Origin: VXPQ01 sp965116435
Lineage (GTDB): Bacteria; Bacteroidota; Rhodothermia; Rhodothermales; VXPQ01
DNA length: 64,000 nt
Reading direction: 5' to 3'
NCBI GenBank assembly: GCA_965116435.1
Contig: OZ220686.1
Coordinates: 2,294,001-2,358,000 of the forward strand
How positions within the stretch are numbered: position 1 is the first letter of the stretch; each line of letters begins with the position of its first letter. The position numbers and the translations under genes were made by a program. Below, piece after piece: positions 34,453-42,408 of this stretch. Under the pieces are notes generated by a model. The model ran no database searches. It was given only the letters and a program-made list of their open reading frames with translations, and was not told the origin of the DNA.

Positions 34453-35568
34453 CTATCCTTCGCTTGGAACCAGTTCGTTGAGCAGGTGCGCGTTCGTGGG
34501 CGATTGCTGCAAATGCCGGATCAGCGCCTGCATGGCGTCGATGGGAGGCCGCGAATTCAGCGCCCGGAACAGCCGGTGATGCTGCGCTATGGCGTCCCCG
34601 AGCAGTCGTTCCTCGTTGCGCGTACCGCTTTTTCGCAGGTTGATGGCCGGGAAAATGCGTTTATCGGCCATTTCCCGATCCAGCACGATTTCCGAATTGC
34701 CCGTTCCTTTGAATTCTTCGAAAATCACGTCGTCCATGCGGCTGCCCGTTTCGATGAGCGCCGTAGCCACGATGGTGAGTGACCCGCCTCCCTCGATATT
34801 GCGGGCCGATCCGAATATCCTCCGGGGAATTTGCAAGGCCTTGGCGTCCAGGCCGCCGGAAAGCGTACGTCCGCTTCCGCCAAGGTACAAGTTGAAGGTG
34901 CGCCCCAGCCTGGTCAACGAATCGAGCAACAGCACGACATCCTTGCCTGTTTCCACGAGGCGCCGGGCATATTCGAGCGCAAGGGTGGACACGCGGACAT
35001 GGTTGTCTTCCTCCCGGTCGTTCGACGAGGCGAACACCTGGGCCGCCGTGGCGCGCTTGAAGTCGGTGACCTCCTCGGGCCGTTCATCGACGAGGAGCGC
35101 CACGAGCGCCACCTCCGGGTGATTCTGCGTGATCGCCGCGGCCATTTTTTTCAGCAGGATCGTTTTGCCCGTGCGCGGGGGCGCCACGATCAGGGCGCGC
35201 TGCCCCTTGCCGATGGGAGACACCAGGTCCACGACGCGCATGGAAATATCGCCCGGGGCGGTAACCAGCTCCAGTTTTTCGTCTGGATAGATGGTTTGTC
35301 CGCCGTCGAAATCGGGGATATCGGCCCATTTTTCGGGCGTCATGCCCATCACGCTGTCGATGCGGGCTACCTGCAGGGCGCCTTTTCGACCCGGTCGCAG
35401 GGTGCCCGTCAGGAGGCACCCGTCCCGAAGATGAAATTTGCGCACCAGAGGCGGCGACGTAAAGGGATCGCTGTTCCCTTTTGGCAAATCCGGGCGAAAC
35501 GCCCGGAGAAAGCCGAATTTTTTACCCCCGATCATTTCGAGGATCCCTTCAAAGTGTTTTTCTGGCAT
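34453..35568 (-). CDS. rho: Transcription termination factor Rho (short N-terminus)
   Basis: 371 residues from the ATG at 35568. It is an RNA-dependent helicase that terminates transcription. The product starts almost directly with the cold-shock-like RNA-binding domain (EGILEMIGGKKFGFLR, then FHLRDGCLLTG), then Walker A APPRTGKT at 129-136, Walker B DVVLLLDSLTRL, the Q-loop region (GGLDAKAL) and R-loop EEFKGTGNSE. The helical N-terminal Rho_N domain found in E. coli Rho is missing, and so is the long charged insertion common in Bacteroidota. A longer start (to 35649) does not restore it. Confidence 0.95.
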   Translation of the reverse strand: MPEKHFEGILEMIGGKKFGFLRAFRPDLPKGNSDPFTSPPLVRKFHLRDGCLLTGTLRPGRKGALQVARIDSVMGMTPEKWADIPDFDGGQTIYPDEKLELVTAPGDISMRVVDLVSPIGKGQRALIVAPPRTGKTILLKKMAAAITQNHPEVALVALLVDERPEEVTDFKRATAAQVFASSNDREEDNHVRVSTLALEYARRLVETGKDVVLLLDSLTRLGRTFNLYLGGSGRTLSGGLDAKALQIPRRIFGSARNIEGGGSLTIVATALIETGSRMDDVIFEEFKGTGNSEIVLDREMADKRIFPAINLRKSGTRNEERLLGDAIAQHHRLFRALNSRPPIDAMQALIRHLQQSPTNAHLLNELVPSEG

Positions 35569-35836
35569 ACAATTCAGTGCATTGGTCGCGGAAACGTACT
35601 GCGTACAGCACATACGACCACCCTGCCTGGCAACAATAATTCGATGCAATCAGGAATGGTCGCGGCGTGCTTCGTACATTAGGACCGCATACGCCATGCG
35701 GCGGGAAACCGACCGAGGCAACGTCCGACGACGTTTCGCCGAACGATTGCATCCCGGTTTCCGGGGCGAGCGGCCCGACAAACGGAAAATCTGGAGGAAG
35801 ATAGGATGTACGGCCCTCCAACAGCATAACAGGTCC

Positions 35837-36670
35837 ATGGGTTCCAAAGCGGCATCGAACGCGCAAAACGGCGGCGCGGCGCCTGCGCCGTACAGCGCGG
35901 ACATGTTGCGTTGCGCGATTACGGGCAACGCCGCGGGCGCCCCCGTGCTTCTGCTCCATGGCTGGGGGAGCAGCGCGGCCCATATGGCTCCGATCGCCGA
36001 GGCGCTGGCCTCGGAGTATCGGGTTGTGAATATCGATCTTCCCGGGCACGGCCATTCGCCGCCGCCGGAGGACGTTCTGGGCATTCCAGAGCACGCTGCG
36101 CTGGTCAAGGAGGTCCTGGACATGCATATCGGGCAGCCGGCCACCATCGTGGGGCACTCCAACGGGGGACGGATTGCGCTGTATATGGCTTCGCATCCGG
36201 TATATAAACGATTGATTCGTCGTCTGGCGCTTGTGAGTCCTTCGGGCGTCACGCCCCGCCGGTCCGTGGCGTATTATGCCCGGCGCACGCTGGCCCAGGC
36301 GCTTAAAGCCCCTTTTCAATGGGCGCCCGAACCGCTTCGCGCATACGGTCTCGACTGGCTACGGCATTCGCTTGTCTGGCGCATGTTGGGGTCGTCGGAT
36401 TACCGTTCCGTCGAAGGGATCATGCGCCGCGTTTTCGTGCGCATGGTTACCTGTCATCTCGACGAGCACGTGCAGGAAATAGCGGTTCCCGTGCTGCTTT
36501 TCCGAGGCGATCGGGATACGGCCATATCGCAACGGCAGATGGAATATCTTGTAGGCGCTATCCCCGACGCGGGCCTCGTAACGCTCGAAAATGCCGGGCA
36601 CTACGGCTATATGGACGATTTTTCCACGTTTATCGCCGCCACCCGGCGCTTTCTCGAAACAGCCGCCTGA
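35837..36670 (+). CDS. Alpha/beta-hydrolase fold protein
   Basis: 277 residues from the ATG at 35837. Oxyanion region LLLHGWGSS (near 38-46), nucleophile elbow GHSNGG with Ser108, acid residue in FRGDRDTAI and catalytic His in NAGHYGY. No substrate-specific motif is recognised. It lies 84 bp upstream of a membrane-anchored MurF-like ligase in the same direction, which suggests a role linked to the cell wall, but this is inferred. Confidence 0.8.
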   Translation: MGSKAASNAQNGGAAPAPYSADMLRCAITGNAAGAPVLLLHGWGSSAAHMAPIAEALASEYRVVNIDLPGHGHSPPPEDVLGIPEHAALVKEVLDMHIGQPATIVGHSNGGRIALYMASHPVYKRLIRRLALVSPSGVTPRRSVAYYARRTLAQALKAPFQWAPEPLRAYGLDWLRHSLVWRMLGSSDYRSVEGIMRRVFVRMVTCHLDEHVQEIAVPVLLFRGDRDTAISQRQMEYLVGAIPDAGLVTLENAGHYGYMDDFSTFIAATRRFLETAA

Positions 36671-36754
36671 CCGTGCCTTGCAGACTGCGCGCGCATGCTG
36701 CTCCCGAAAATCGACTTGTTGCAAAACACCTGACGCCGCACAGGGTTCCTGTAC

Positions 36755-38377
36755 ATGTTTCTTATTCCGTTTCTTGCTTTTGTTGCAACCCTCTTTGCGG
36801 GATGGCGCGCAGCGCGGCGGCTGCGTCATTTCCTGCATATGTTTCAGCTGCACGGCTACAAGTCCGGGGAATTCCTCGGTTGGACGGCGCGCCGTTTCTG
36901 GACGCTCGTATTTCGGACGTCCCATAAGCTGGCGCTGGCCGAGCTGATTCTGGCGGCGGTCTGCGCCGCCCTGTTCGATCCGTTGCCGGCGATGGCGGCG
37001 CTGTTGCTGCTGTGGGCCGCGACGTTTGTTTCGTCGCGGCGCTACCGGAGCGACCGCGAGAAAAAACCTCTCAAGTATACTCCCCGCATGCGTCGCTTGC
37101 TGGCGACGGCGGCGCTGCTGGCGCTGCTGCCCGTTGCGGCGGGGGCCTCCCTGTGGCTCCGGGGCGATCTTGCAGAACTGGTCTGGTATCTGGCGGGGTT
37201 GTTGCTGGCGGATTTTCTGGCGCCTGCCTGGGTGCTTGGCGCCGCTGCGGTCATGGCGCCTGTGGAACGAGGCATTCGGGAGGGGTTCAAGCGACAGGCC
37301 CGCCGCCGCCTGGCCCGCCGGCCCGATCTGCGCATCGTCGCCGTGACCGGTTCCTACGGGAAAACGAGCGTCAAGGCCATTCTGGGAGACCTGCTGGGCC
37401 TGCGCTACCAAACCCTGATTACGCCCGGCTCGTACAATACGCCTATGGGGCTTTGCCTGGTAATCAATACCATGTTGCGGGCGGAGCATCAGGTTCTGGC
37501 GCTGGAGATGGGTATCCGGCATCCGGGGGATATGGACGAACTGTGCGATATCGTCCGGCCTCATATCGGCGTTGTGACGACGATCGGGATTGCGCATCTG
37601 GAAAGTATGGGCACGATGGACCGCATTGCGGCAGAGAAAGCCCGCATGATCGCCCGCATGGACGCCGGCGGCGTAGCGGTCCTGAACCTGGACGACGAGC
37701 GTACGGCGGCCATGCATGCGCAGGCTCCCGGCCGGATATGGCGTATTTCCGCGCAGGGCCGCCCGGACGCCGACCTCGCGGCCTTCGATATCCGGTACGA
37801 CCATCGCGGAACGTCTTTCGTCGTGCGCGACCGGAGCGGCAAGGAGCAGCGTTTCCAGACTCGGCTTCTTGGGGCGCACAATGTAACGAACATACTTCTT
37901 GGGCTGGCGGTCGGATGCGAGACGGGGTTGCGCTTGCGCCAGATGATGCATGCCGTGGCGCGGATTGAGCCGGTGCCGCATCGGCTTCAGTTGCGTCGGG
38001 AAGGCCCGGTCACCGTCATTGACGACGCGTTCAACGCCAATCCGGTGGGCGCCCGGAACGCCGTGGAGATCCTGGGCGCCTTCCGTTCGGGGCGCCGCAT
38101 TGTCGTAACGCCCGGCATGATCGAACTGGGCGAGCGGCAACAGGAAGAAAATCGCGCGCTGGGAGCCTATATCGCCGACCATGCGGATGTGGCGTTGCTG
38201 GTGGGCCGCAAGCAAACCGCGCCCATCCGGGAAGGGCTGCGCAGCAAAGGATTTCCGGCGGAAAACCTGCATGTTTTCGACGCCTTGCGGGATGCGCAGG
38301 CCTTTTTGGCGACGTTTCTTCGGGAGGGCGACGTGGTGCTCTACGAAAACGACCTGCCGGATCAGTACGACGAATAG
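36755..38377 (+). CDS. MurF-like Mur ligase with N-terminal membrane domain
   Basis: 540 residues. The first about 190 are a membrane domain with roughly five hydrophobic segments. The ATP-binding GSYGKT (199-204) starts a Mur ligase core with TPGSYNTPMG, ALEMGIRHPGDM, ITTIGIAHLE-like and DDAFNANPVGAR (the D-Ala-D-Ala ligase-type NANP motif), then the C-terminal domain (TPGMIELG). The NANP motif and order point to MurF (UDP-MurNAc-tripeptide:D-Ala-D-Ala ligase). Soluble MurF lacks the membrane part. It may be the main MurF or a paralogue acting on a membrane-bound substrate. Confidence 0.75.
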   Translation: MFLIPFLAFVATLFAGWRAARRLRHFLHMFQLHGYKSGEFLGWTARRFWTLVFRTSHKLALAELILAAVCAALFDPLPAMAALLLLWAATFVSSRRYRSDREKKPLKYTPRMRRLLATAALLALLPVAAGASLWLRGDLAELVWYLAGLLLADFLAPAWVLGAAAVMAPVERGIREGFKRQARRRLARRPDLRIVAVTGSYGKTSVKAILGDLLGLRYQTLITPGSYNTPMGLCLVINTMLRAEHQVLALEMGIRHPGDMDELCDIVRPHIGVVTTIGIAHLESMGTMDRIAAEKARMIARMDAGGVAVLNLDDERTAAMHAQAPGRIWRISAQGRPDADLAAFDIRYDHRGTSFVVRDRSGKEQRFQTRLLGAHNVTNILLGLAVGCETGLRLRQMMHAVARIEPVPHRLQLRREGPVTVIDDAFNANPVGARNAVEILGAFRSGRRIVVTPGMIELGERQQEENRALGAYIADHADVALLVGRKQTAPIREGLRSKGFPAENLHVFDALRDAQAFLATFLREGDVVLYENDLPDQYDE

Positions 38378-38403
38378 CCCCCGCATGTCCTGCGGTTTGC
38401 TTG

Positions 38404-39015
38404 ATGGATTCCCGCTCCAGGCTGCCTTCGCAGCATTTCGAAGATGCGCTGCGTGCGCAGGGCTACGAACGCATTGCCGGCGTAGACGAAGCGGGGCGGG
38501 GATGCCTCGCGGGCCCTGTGGTCGCCGCCGCCGTGATCCTCGCGCCCGATGCGCGCCTTCCGGACCTTACGGACAGCAAATTGCTTTCGCGGCCCGTGCG
38601 GGAAAGCCTCGCCGGGGCGATACGGGCCAGTGCGTCCGTGGTCGGCGTGGGCCTGTGTTCGCCGCAGGAAATAGACCGGTTGAATATCCTCCACGCCGCC
38701 ATGGAGGCCATGCGCCGCGCCGTGCAGGACCTGGCCTCTGCGCCGGACTATTTGCTGATCGACGGGAACCGGTGCTTTCCCGATCCGCCGTGCCCCGCCG
38801 AGACGGTTGTACAGGGCGACCGTCTTCGCCGTTCTATTGCGGCGGCGTCCGTCGTCGCCAAGGTGGAGCGGGACCGCCTGATGCGCCAGCTGCACGACGC
38901 GCATCCCGTCTATGCGTGGGATACGAACGCAGGCTACCCCACCCGGCAGCACTACGCAGCGCTGGCCCGGCACGGCCCCAGCCCGCATCACCGTCGTTCG
39001 TTCCGCCTGGCGTAA
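38404..39015 (+). CDS. rnhB: Ribonuclease HII
   Basis: 203 residues from the ATG at 38404. It removes RNA from RNA-DNA hybrids and single ribonucleotides from DNA. The metal-binding site GVDEAGRG (Asp28, Glu29) and YLLIDGN, SVVAKVERD and AWDTNAGYPT motifs identify RNase HII. It follows the MurF-like gene by 26 bp and overlaps the 3' end of the convergent aroK by 28 bp. Confidence 0.93.
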   Translation: MDSRSRLPSQHFEDALRAQGYERIAGVDEAGRGCLAGPVVAAAVILAPDARLPDLTDSKLLSRPVRESLAGAIRASASVVGVGLCSPQEIDRLNILHAAMEAMRRAVQDLASAPDYLLIDGNRCFPDPPCPAETVVQGDRLRRSIAAASVVAKVERDRLMRQLHDAHPVYAWDTNAGYPTRQHYAALARHGPSPHHRRSFRLA

Positions 39016-39566
39016 GGGGTCCGCGCCCCATAGCGCTCCAGCGCTTCCGTCGCCCTGGACACAAGTAGGTCTACCGTTTCCGTGTCTGCATCCAGCGTGA
39101 TATCCGCCTGTTCATAGAAGGATGCGCGCGGCGCCAGCAGGGTGGCAATGCGGATGCGCAGGGCGTCTCCGGCGAGGGGGCGCCCCTGTTCGTGCAGCAG
39201 GGGACGCGACGCCGTTTGCCCGGCCAGGCGTTCCGCCAGCCTCGAAGGCGTCATGCGGAGGTAGACCAGGCATCCGCTCGCCCGAACGAGCCGCATGGCG
39301 CCCTGCCGGGTCACCGCGCCGCCGCCAAGCGCCACGACCACCCGTTCCCTGTCCGATACCGCGTGCAACGCGCCCGTTTCGAGGCGCCGGAAGCCGTCTT
39401 CGCCCCGGGTGGCGAACAGGGTCTGGATCGTGCAGCCCGCCTCGCGTTCAATGTGTTCGTCCAGATCGACGAAGTCGTGCCCGAGGCGCTCCGCAAGGCG
39501 AGGTCCGAGGGCGCTCTTGCCGCTCCCCATAAAACCCGTCAGGTAGATGCGCGTAGGAACGGTCAT
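38988..39566 (-). CDS. aroK: Shikimate kinase
   Basis: 192 residues from the ATG at 39566. It phosphorylates shikimate using ATP, one step before AroA. Walker A GFMGSGKS (11-18), shikimate-binding FVDLDEHIE, GEDGFRRLE and the GGGAVTRQGA loop are present. The C-terminal about 25 residues overlap rnhB. A 24-bp palindrome lies in the divergent spacer to truA. Confidence 0.93.
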   Translation of the reverse strand: MTVPTRIYLTGFMGSGKSALGPRLAERLGHDFVDLDEHIEREAGCTIQTLFATRGEDGFRRLETGALHAVSDRERVVVALGGGAVTRQGAMRLVRASGCLVYLRMTPSRLAERLAGQTASRPLLHEQGRPLAGDALRIRIATLLAPRASFYEQADITLDADTETVDLLVSRATEALERYGARTPYARRNERR

Positions 39567-39691
39567 GGGGAATCGTCGGGAGCATATCCCGGTCTGGTGC
39601 TTCTGGTGCTCTGTGTGCAAAGGGTCGGCGGGGAAACGCTCCCCGCGCGTGCATTGCGTGCGGCCATAGGCCGTCGTCACCGAATGATTTC

Positions 39692-39715
39692 CAGGTAGAC
39701 TGATCGGTCTACCTG
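39692..39715. promoter_or_regulatory. Palindrome in the aroK-truA divergent spacer
   Basis: CAGGTAGAC-TGATCG-GTCTACCTG has perfect 9-bp arms around a 6-bp centre. It lies 126 bp upstream of aroK and 62 bp upstream of truA. A regulator operator is likely; a bidirectional terminator is unlikely because no T-run follows. Confidence 0.55.
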
Positions 39716-39776
39716 CGGCGCCCCTCCACCGGCCGCCGTACAAAAATACGATATTCGCCGCTATGGCGCGCATGCG

Positions 39777-40514
39777 ATGCCTGTATACCGGATGACCATA
39801 GAATACGACGGGTCTCCCTTTTCCGGATGGCAAATCCAGCCGGGCCGGCCCACGGTGCAAGGCGCGCTCGAAGAGGCGCTCGCTACGGCCTTGCGTACGC
39901 CGGTCGGCGTTGTGGGGGCGGGGCGAACCGATGCGGGCGTGCATGCCCGGGGGCAGGTGGCGCATTTTGCGGCGGACAGCCTGCCCGTGCCTGCTCGCCG
40001 CCTTTTGGGTTCGCTCAATGGCTTGCTCCCCGACGCCGTAGCGGTCCGCGACCTTGTCGAGGCCCCCGACGGGTTTCATGCCCGCTACGACGCCCGGCTC
40101 CGGCGCTACCGCTACTACATTACCGCCGGGTTTCGCGCGCTGGATCGCGGGTGGCGCGTACCGGTGCGCCCCGCCCCGGATTTCGGGCGCATGCAGGCCG
40201 CCGCCGACATGCTCCTTGGCGAACACGATTTCGATTCGTTCTGCCGTACGCAATCGGAGACGAAGAACCGCGTGTGCACCTTGTACGAGGCGCGCTGGCG
40301 CTGCGAAACGGACGACGGCGACGCCTGTTTCGACATTGCAGGCAACCGGTTTCTGCACGGCATGGTCCGCGCCATCGTGGGCACCCTGCTGGAAATAGGG
40401 CGCGGCCAGCGTCCCGCCGAAGACATGGCCCGCCTTCTTGCCATCAAGGACCGCCGCGCCGCCGGCCCCGCCGCACCCGCCCATGGACTGGTGCTGGAGG
40501 AGGTGAGGTATTAG
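39777..40514 (+). CDS. truA: tRNA pseudouridine(38-40) synthase TruA
   Basis: 245 residues. It converts uridines 38-40 of the tRNA anticodon arm to pseudouridine. The catalytic Asp52 is in GAGRTDAGVHARGQ, preceded by YDGSPFSGWQIQP; LLGEHDFDSFC and FLHGMVRAIVGTLL are the other family motifs. It is divergent from aroK. Confidence 0.95.
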   Translation: MPVYRMTIEYDGSPFSGWQIQPGRPTVQGALEEALATALRTPVGVVGAGRTDAGVHARGQVAHFAADSLPVPARRLLGSLNGLLPDAVAVRDLVEAPDGFHARYDARLRRYRYYITAGFRALDRGWRVPVRPAPDFGRMQAAADMLLGEHDFDSFCRTQSETKNRVCTLYEARWRCETDDGDACFDIAGNRFLHGMVRAIVGTLLEIGRGQRPAEDMARLLAIKDRRAAGPAAPAHGLVLEEVRY

Positions 40515-40721
40515 CGGATGAGGAAACAGTTTTCCGGCAAACTGCTACATGATGTCCAACACTTCGTCTTCGGCCATGTGTATAGATGCCCGTCTCTTGA
40601 TGAAGTGGGTGATATGATGATAAAATACGCCTATCTGGAGGGTAATTTCCCATAAAAAGGCCATAAATGGGCTGTAAAATACTGCAAAGTGGGGAATGTA
40701 ATCCACACGCTTCCGGCACGA

Positions 40722-40964
40722 TCACTGCAGGGCCTTCCAATCCGATGCATCGGCGGCGGGCTCGAACGGTTTATCGTATCGGAGTACCGAGCCTTTCATG
40801 GCTCCGATGATTACGGGTGCATCGTTCGCTGGCGGCGGCAACGGGGAAAGCACGGCCACGGGTTTGCCCCGCTTGGTGATCGTGACCGGCTCCCGATCCT
40901 TGCTCATTTGCCTGATCAGGCGCAGGCAGGTTGCCCTGAAGGTCGATACGGAGATCGTTTTCAT
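40722..40964 (-). CDS. Orphan Phd/YefM-family antitoxin
   Basis: 80 residues: MKTISVSTFRATCLRLIRQM, then EPVTITKRGKPVAVLSPLPP, the standard antitoxin N-terminal DNA-binding fold and hinge. The downstream side (40515-40721) has no frame resembling a PIN, Doc or RelE toxin. It is therefore a solitary antitoxin, either an independent repressor or what remains of a pair. It follows the dipeptidase gene by 15 bp on the same strand and might be co-transcribed with it. Confidence 0.75.
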   Translation of the reverse strand: MKTISVSTFRATCLRLIRQMSKDREPVTITKRGKPVAVLSPLPPPANDAPVIIGAMKGSVLRYDKPFEPAADASDWKALQ

Positions 40965-40979
40965 GATTTTCCTCGCTTT

Positions 40980-42212
40980 TTATTCCTCGGCCTCCTGCAT
41001 AGCCCGGGCTGTTTCTTCTACGCCGGACCATACGCGGAGGGCATTTTCTCCGAGGATCTTTTGGATATCTTCGTCGCTGTATCCTTCCTTGAGCAGGCGG
41101 TAGATCAGGTTCGGGTACATGGATGCGTCCTGCATTCCGTCCGGGAGCGCAAAAACGCCGTCGAAATCCGATCCCAGCCCCACATGATCGACGCTGGTGA
41201 GCGCCACGATATGGTTTATATGCGCCACAATGTCTTCGACCGTCCCGACAGGGTGCGCCTTGCGTTGTTGCTCGTATTCGCGCACATACGCTTCCGAACG
41301 CTCGTGAAGTCCGGCGGCATGCAAGGCGGCTTCGAGGCTGTCCCGGATCGCATTGCCCGCCGGGCCGTATTCCGACCGCAGGAAGGTCGATCCGAACACG
41401 ACCATAACCACCCCGCCGTTTTCTGCAAGCCGCTGGATCATGGCGTCGCCCATGTTGCGTTCCCACCCCGGCGTGAAATGCCGTGCGGAGGAGTGGCTGG
41501 CGAAGGCGGGTGCTTGCGTGACGTCCATCACGTCATGGAACGCTTCGTCGGAGATATGCGAAACATCCACGATGACGCCCAGGCGGTTCATTTCCCGGAC
41601 CGCCTCCTTGCCGAACGCGCTGAGTCCGTTATGCACCCGCGTCGAATCGTAGGACGAATCGCTGAGTTGGTTCACGCGGGAGTGCGCAAGCGTAACGTAC
41701 CGGATGCCTCGTTCGTAAAAATAGCGCAGGAGGGCAAGGTCCTCGCCTATCGGGGCGCCGTTTTCCATGCCCATCGGTAGCGAAATGAGGCCCGCCTCGA
41801 AATTGGCCCGGACGTCGGCCACGGATCGCGCATGGGCGAACTTGTCGGGCCATTGCGCCACGAACCCGCCCACCAGGTCGATCAGCTCGTCTGCTCTTTC
41901 TTTTGCGCCGCCGGTTTCCTGATACACCGCCGGAATGTAGATGGACATGAACGGCGCGTCCAGCCCGCCCGCCACGGCGCTCGGGTAATCGAAATCCCCG
42001 CCGAAGGTTTCTCCGGAAATTTCTTCGTAGAAGGTGCCGAGGCGGTACGGAATGTCGATGTGGCCGTCCACGATAATGAGCGTGCGCGCCAGCGAGTCGG
42101 CCCGGGCGCGCAGGGCGTCGTCGTCGGGTTCGGAAGGGGTATGAGCGGGTCCGCACGATATATGCATGGCGGCAAGCAGGAGGCAGCAGGGGAGGAGGAA
42201 AAAACGGCGCAT
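40980..42212 (-). CDS. Membrane dipeptidase (peptidase family M19), lipoprotein
   Basis: 410 residues from the ATG at 42212, with a lipoprotein signal peptide ending at HISC. The M19 (renal dipeptidase-like) zinc ligands are present: VDGHIDIP near the N-terminus, then SHSSARHF and GSDFDGVF in the C-terminal half, with DVSHISDEAFH between. Members hydrolyse dipeptides, including ones with a D-residue. Together with mpl upstream it could act in recycling of cell-wall peptides; this is inferred. Confidence 0.88.
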   Translation of the reverse strand: MRRFFLLPCCLLLAAMHISCGPAHTPSEPDDDALRARADSLARTLIIVDGHIDIPYRLGTFYEEISGETFGGDFDYPSAVAGGLDAPFMSIYIPAVYQETGGAKERADELIDLVGGFVAQWPDKFAHARSVADVRANFEAGLISLPMGMENGAPIGEDLALLRYFYERGIRYVTLAHSRVNQLSDSSYDSTRVHNGLSAFGKEAVREMNRLGVIVDVSHISDEAFHDVMDVTQAPAFASHSSARHFTPGWERNMGDAMIQRLAENGGVVMVVFGSTFLRSEYGPAGNAIRDSLEAALHAAGLHERSEAYVREYEQQRKAHPVGTVEDIVAHINHIVALTSVDHVGLGSDFDGVFALPDGMQDASMYPNLIYRLLKEGYSDEDIQKILGENALRVWSGVEETARAMQEAEE

Positions 42213-42337
42213 GAAGGTGTCCGGATAGCCTGAATCGTTTGCAGGATTGCGTATAGAATACAACGCGGGGCTGAATATTGCTTTCCCGATGATGTACTTC
42301 GCAGCGTTGCAGGCGTTTCGGGCTGTTTGCGTCGCCG

Positions 42338-42408
42338 CGCCGGTCTGGACGCTGCCGTTTACGCCGGTCTGGCTGTCGCCGTTACGCCGGTCTGGACACC
42401 GTCGCTTT
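42338..42408. repeat. 23-24-bp tandem repeat at the mpl 3' end
   Basis: CGCCGGTCTGG begins at 42338, 42362 and 42385 in three units of 24, 23 and 24 bp. The array overlaps the last mpl codons, whose stop is at 42382, and lies in the spacer to the dipeptidase gene. Confidence 0.75.

Noticed and set aside
40515..40721. Possible toxin partner for the solo antitoxin
   Set aside because: No minus-strand frame there has PIN, Doc or RelE motifs.
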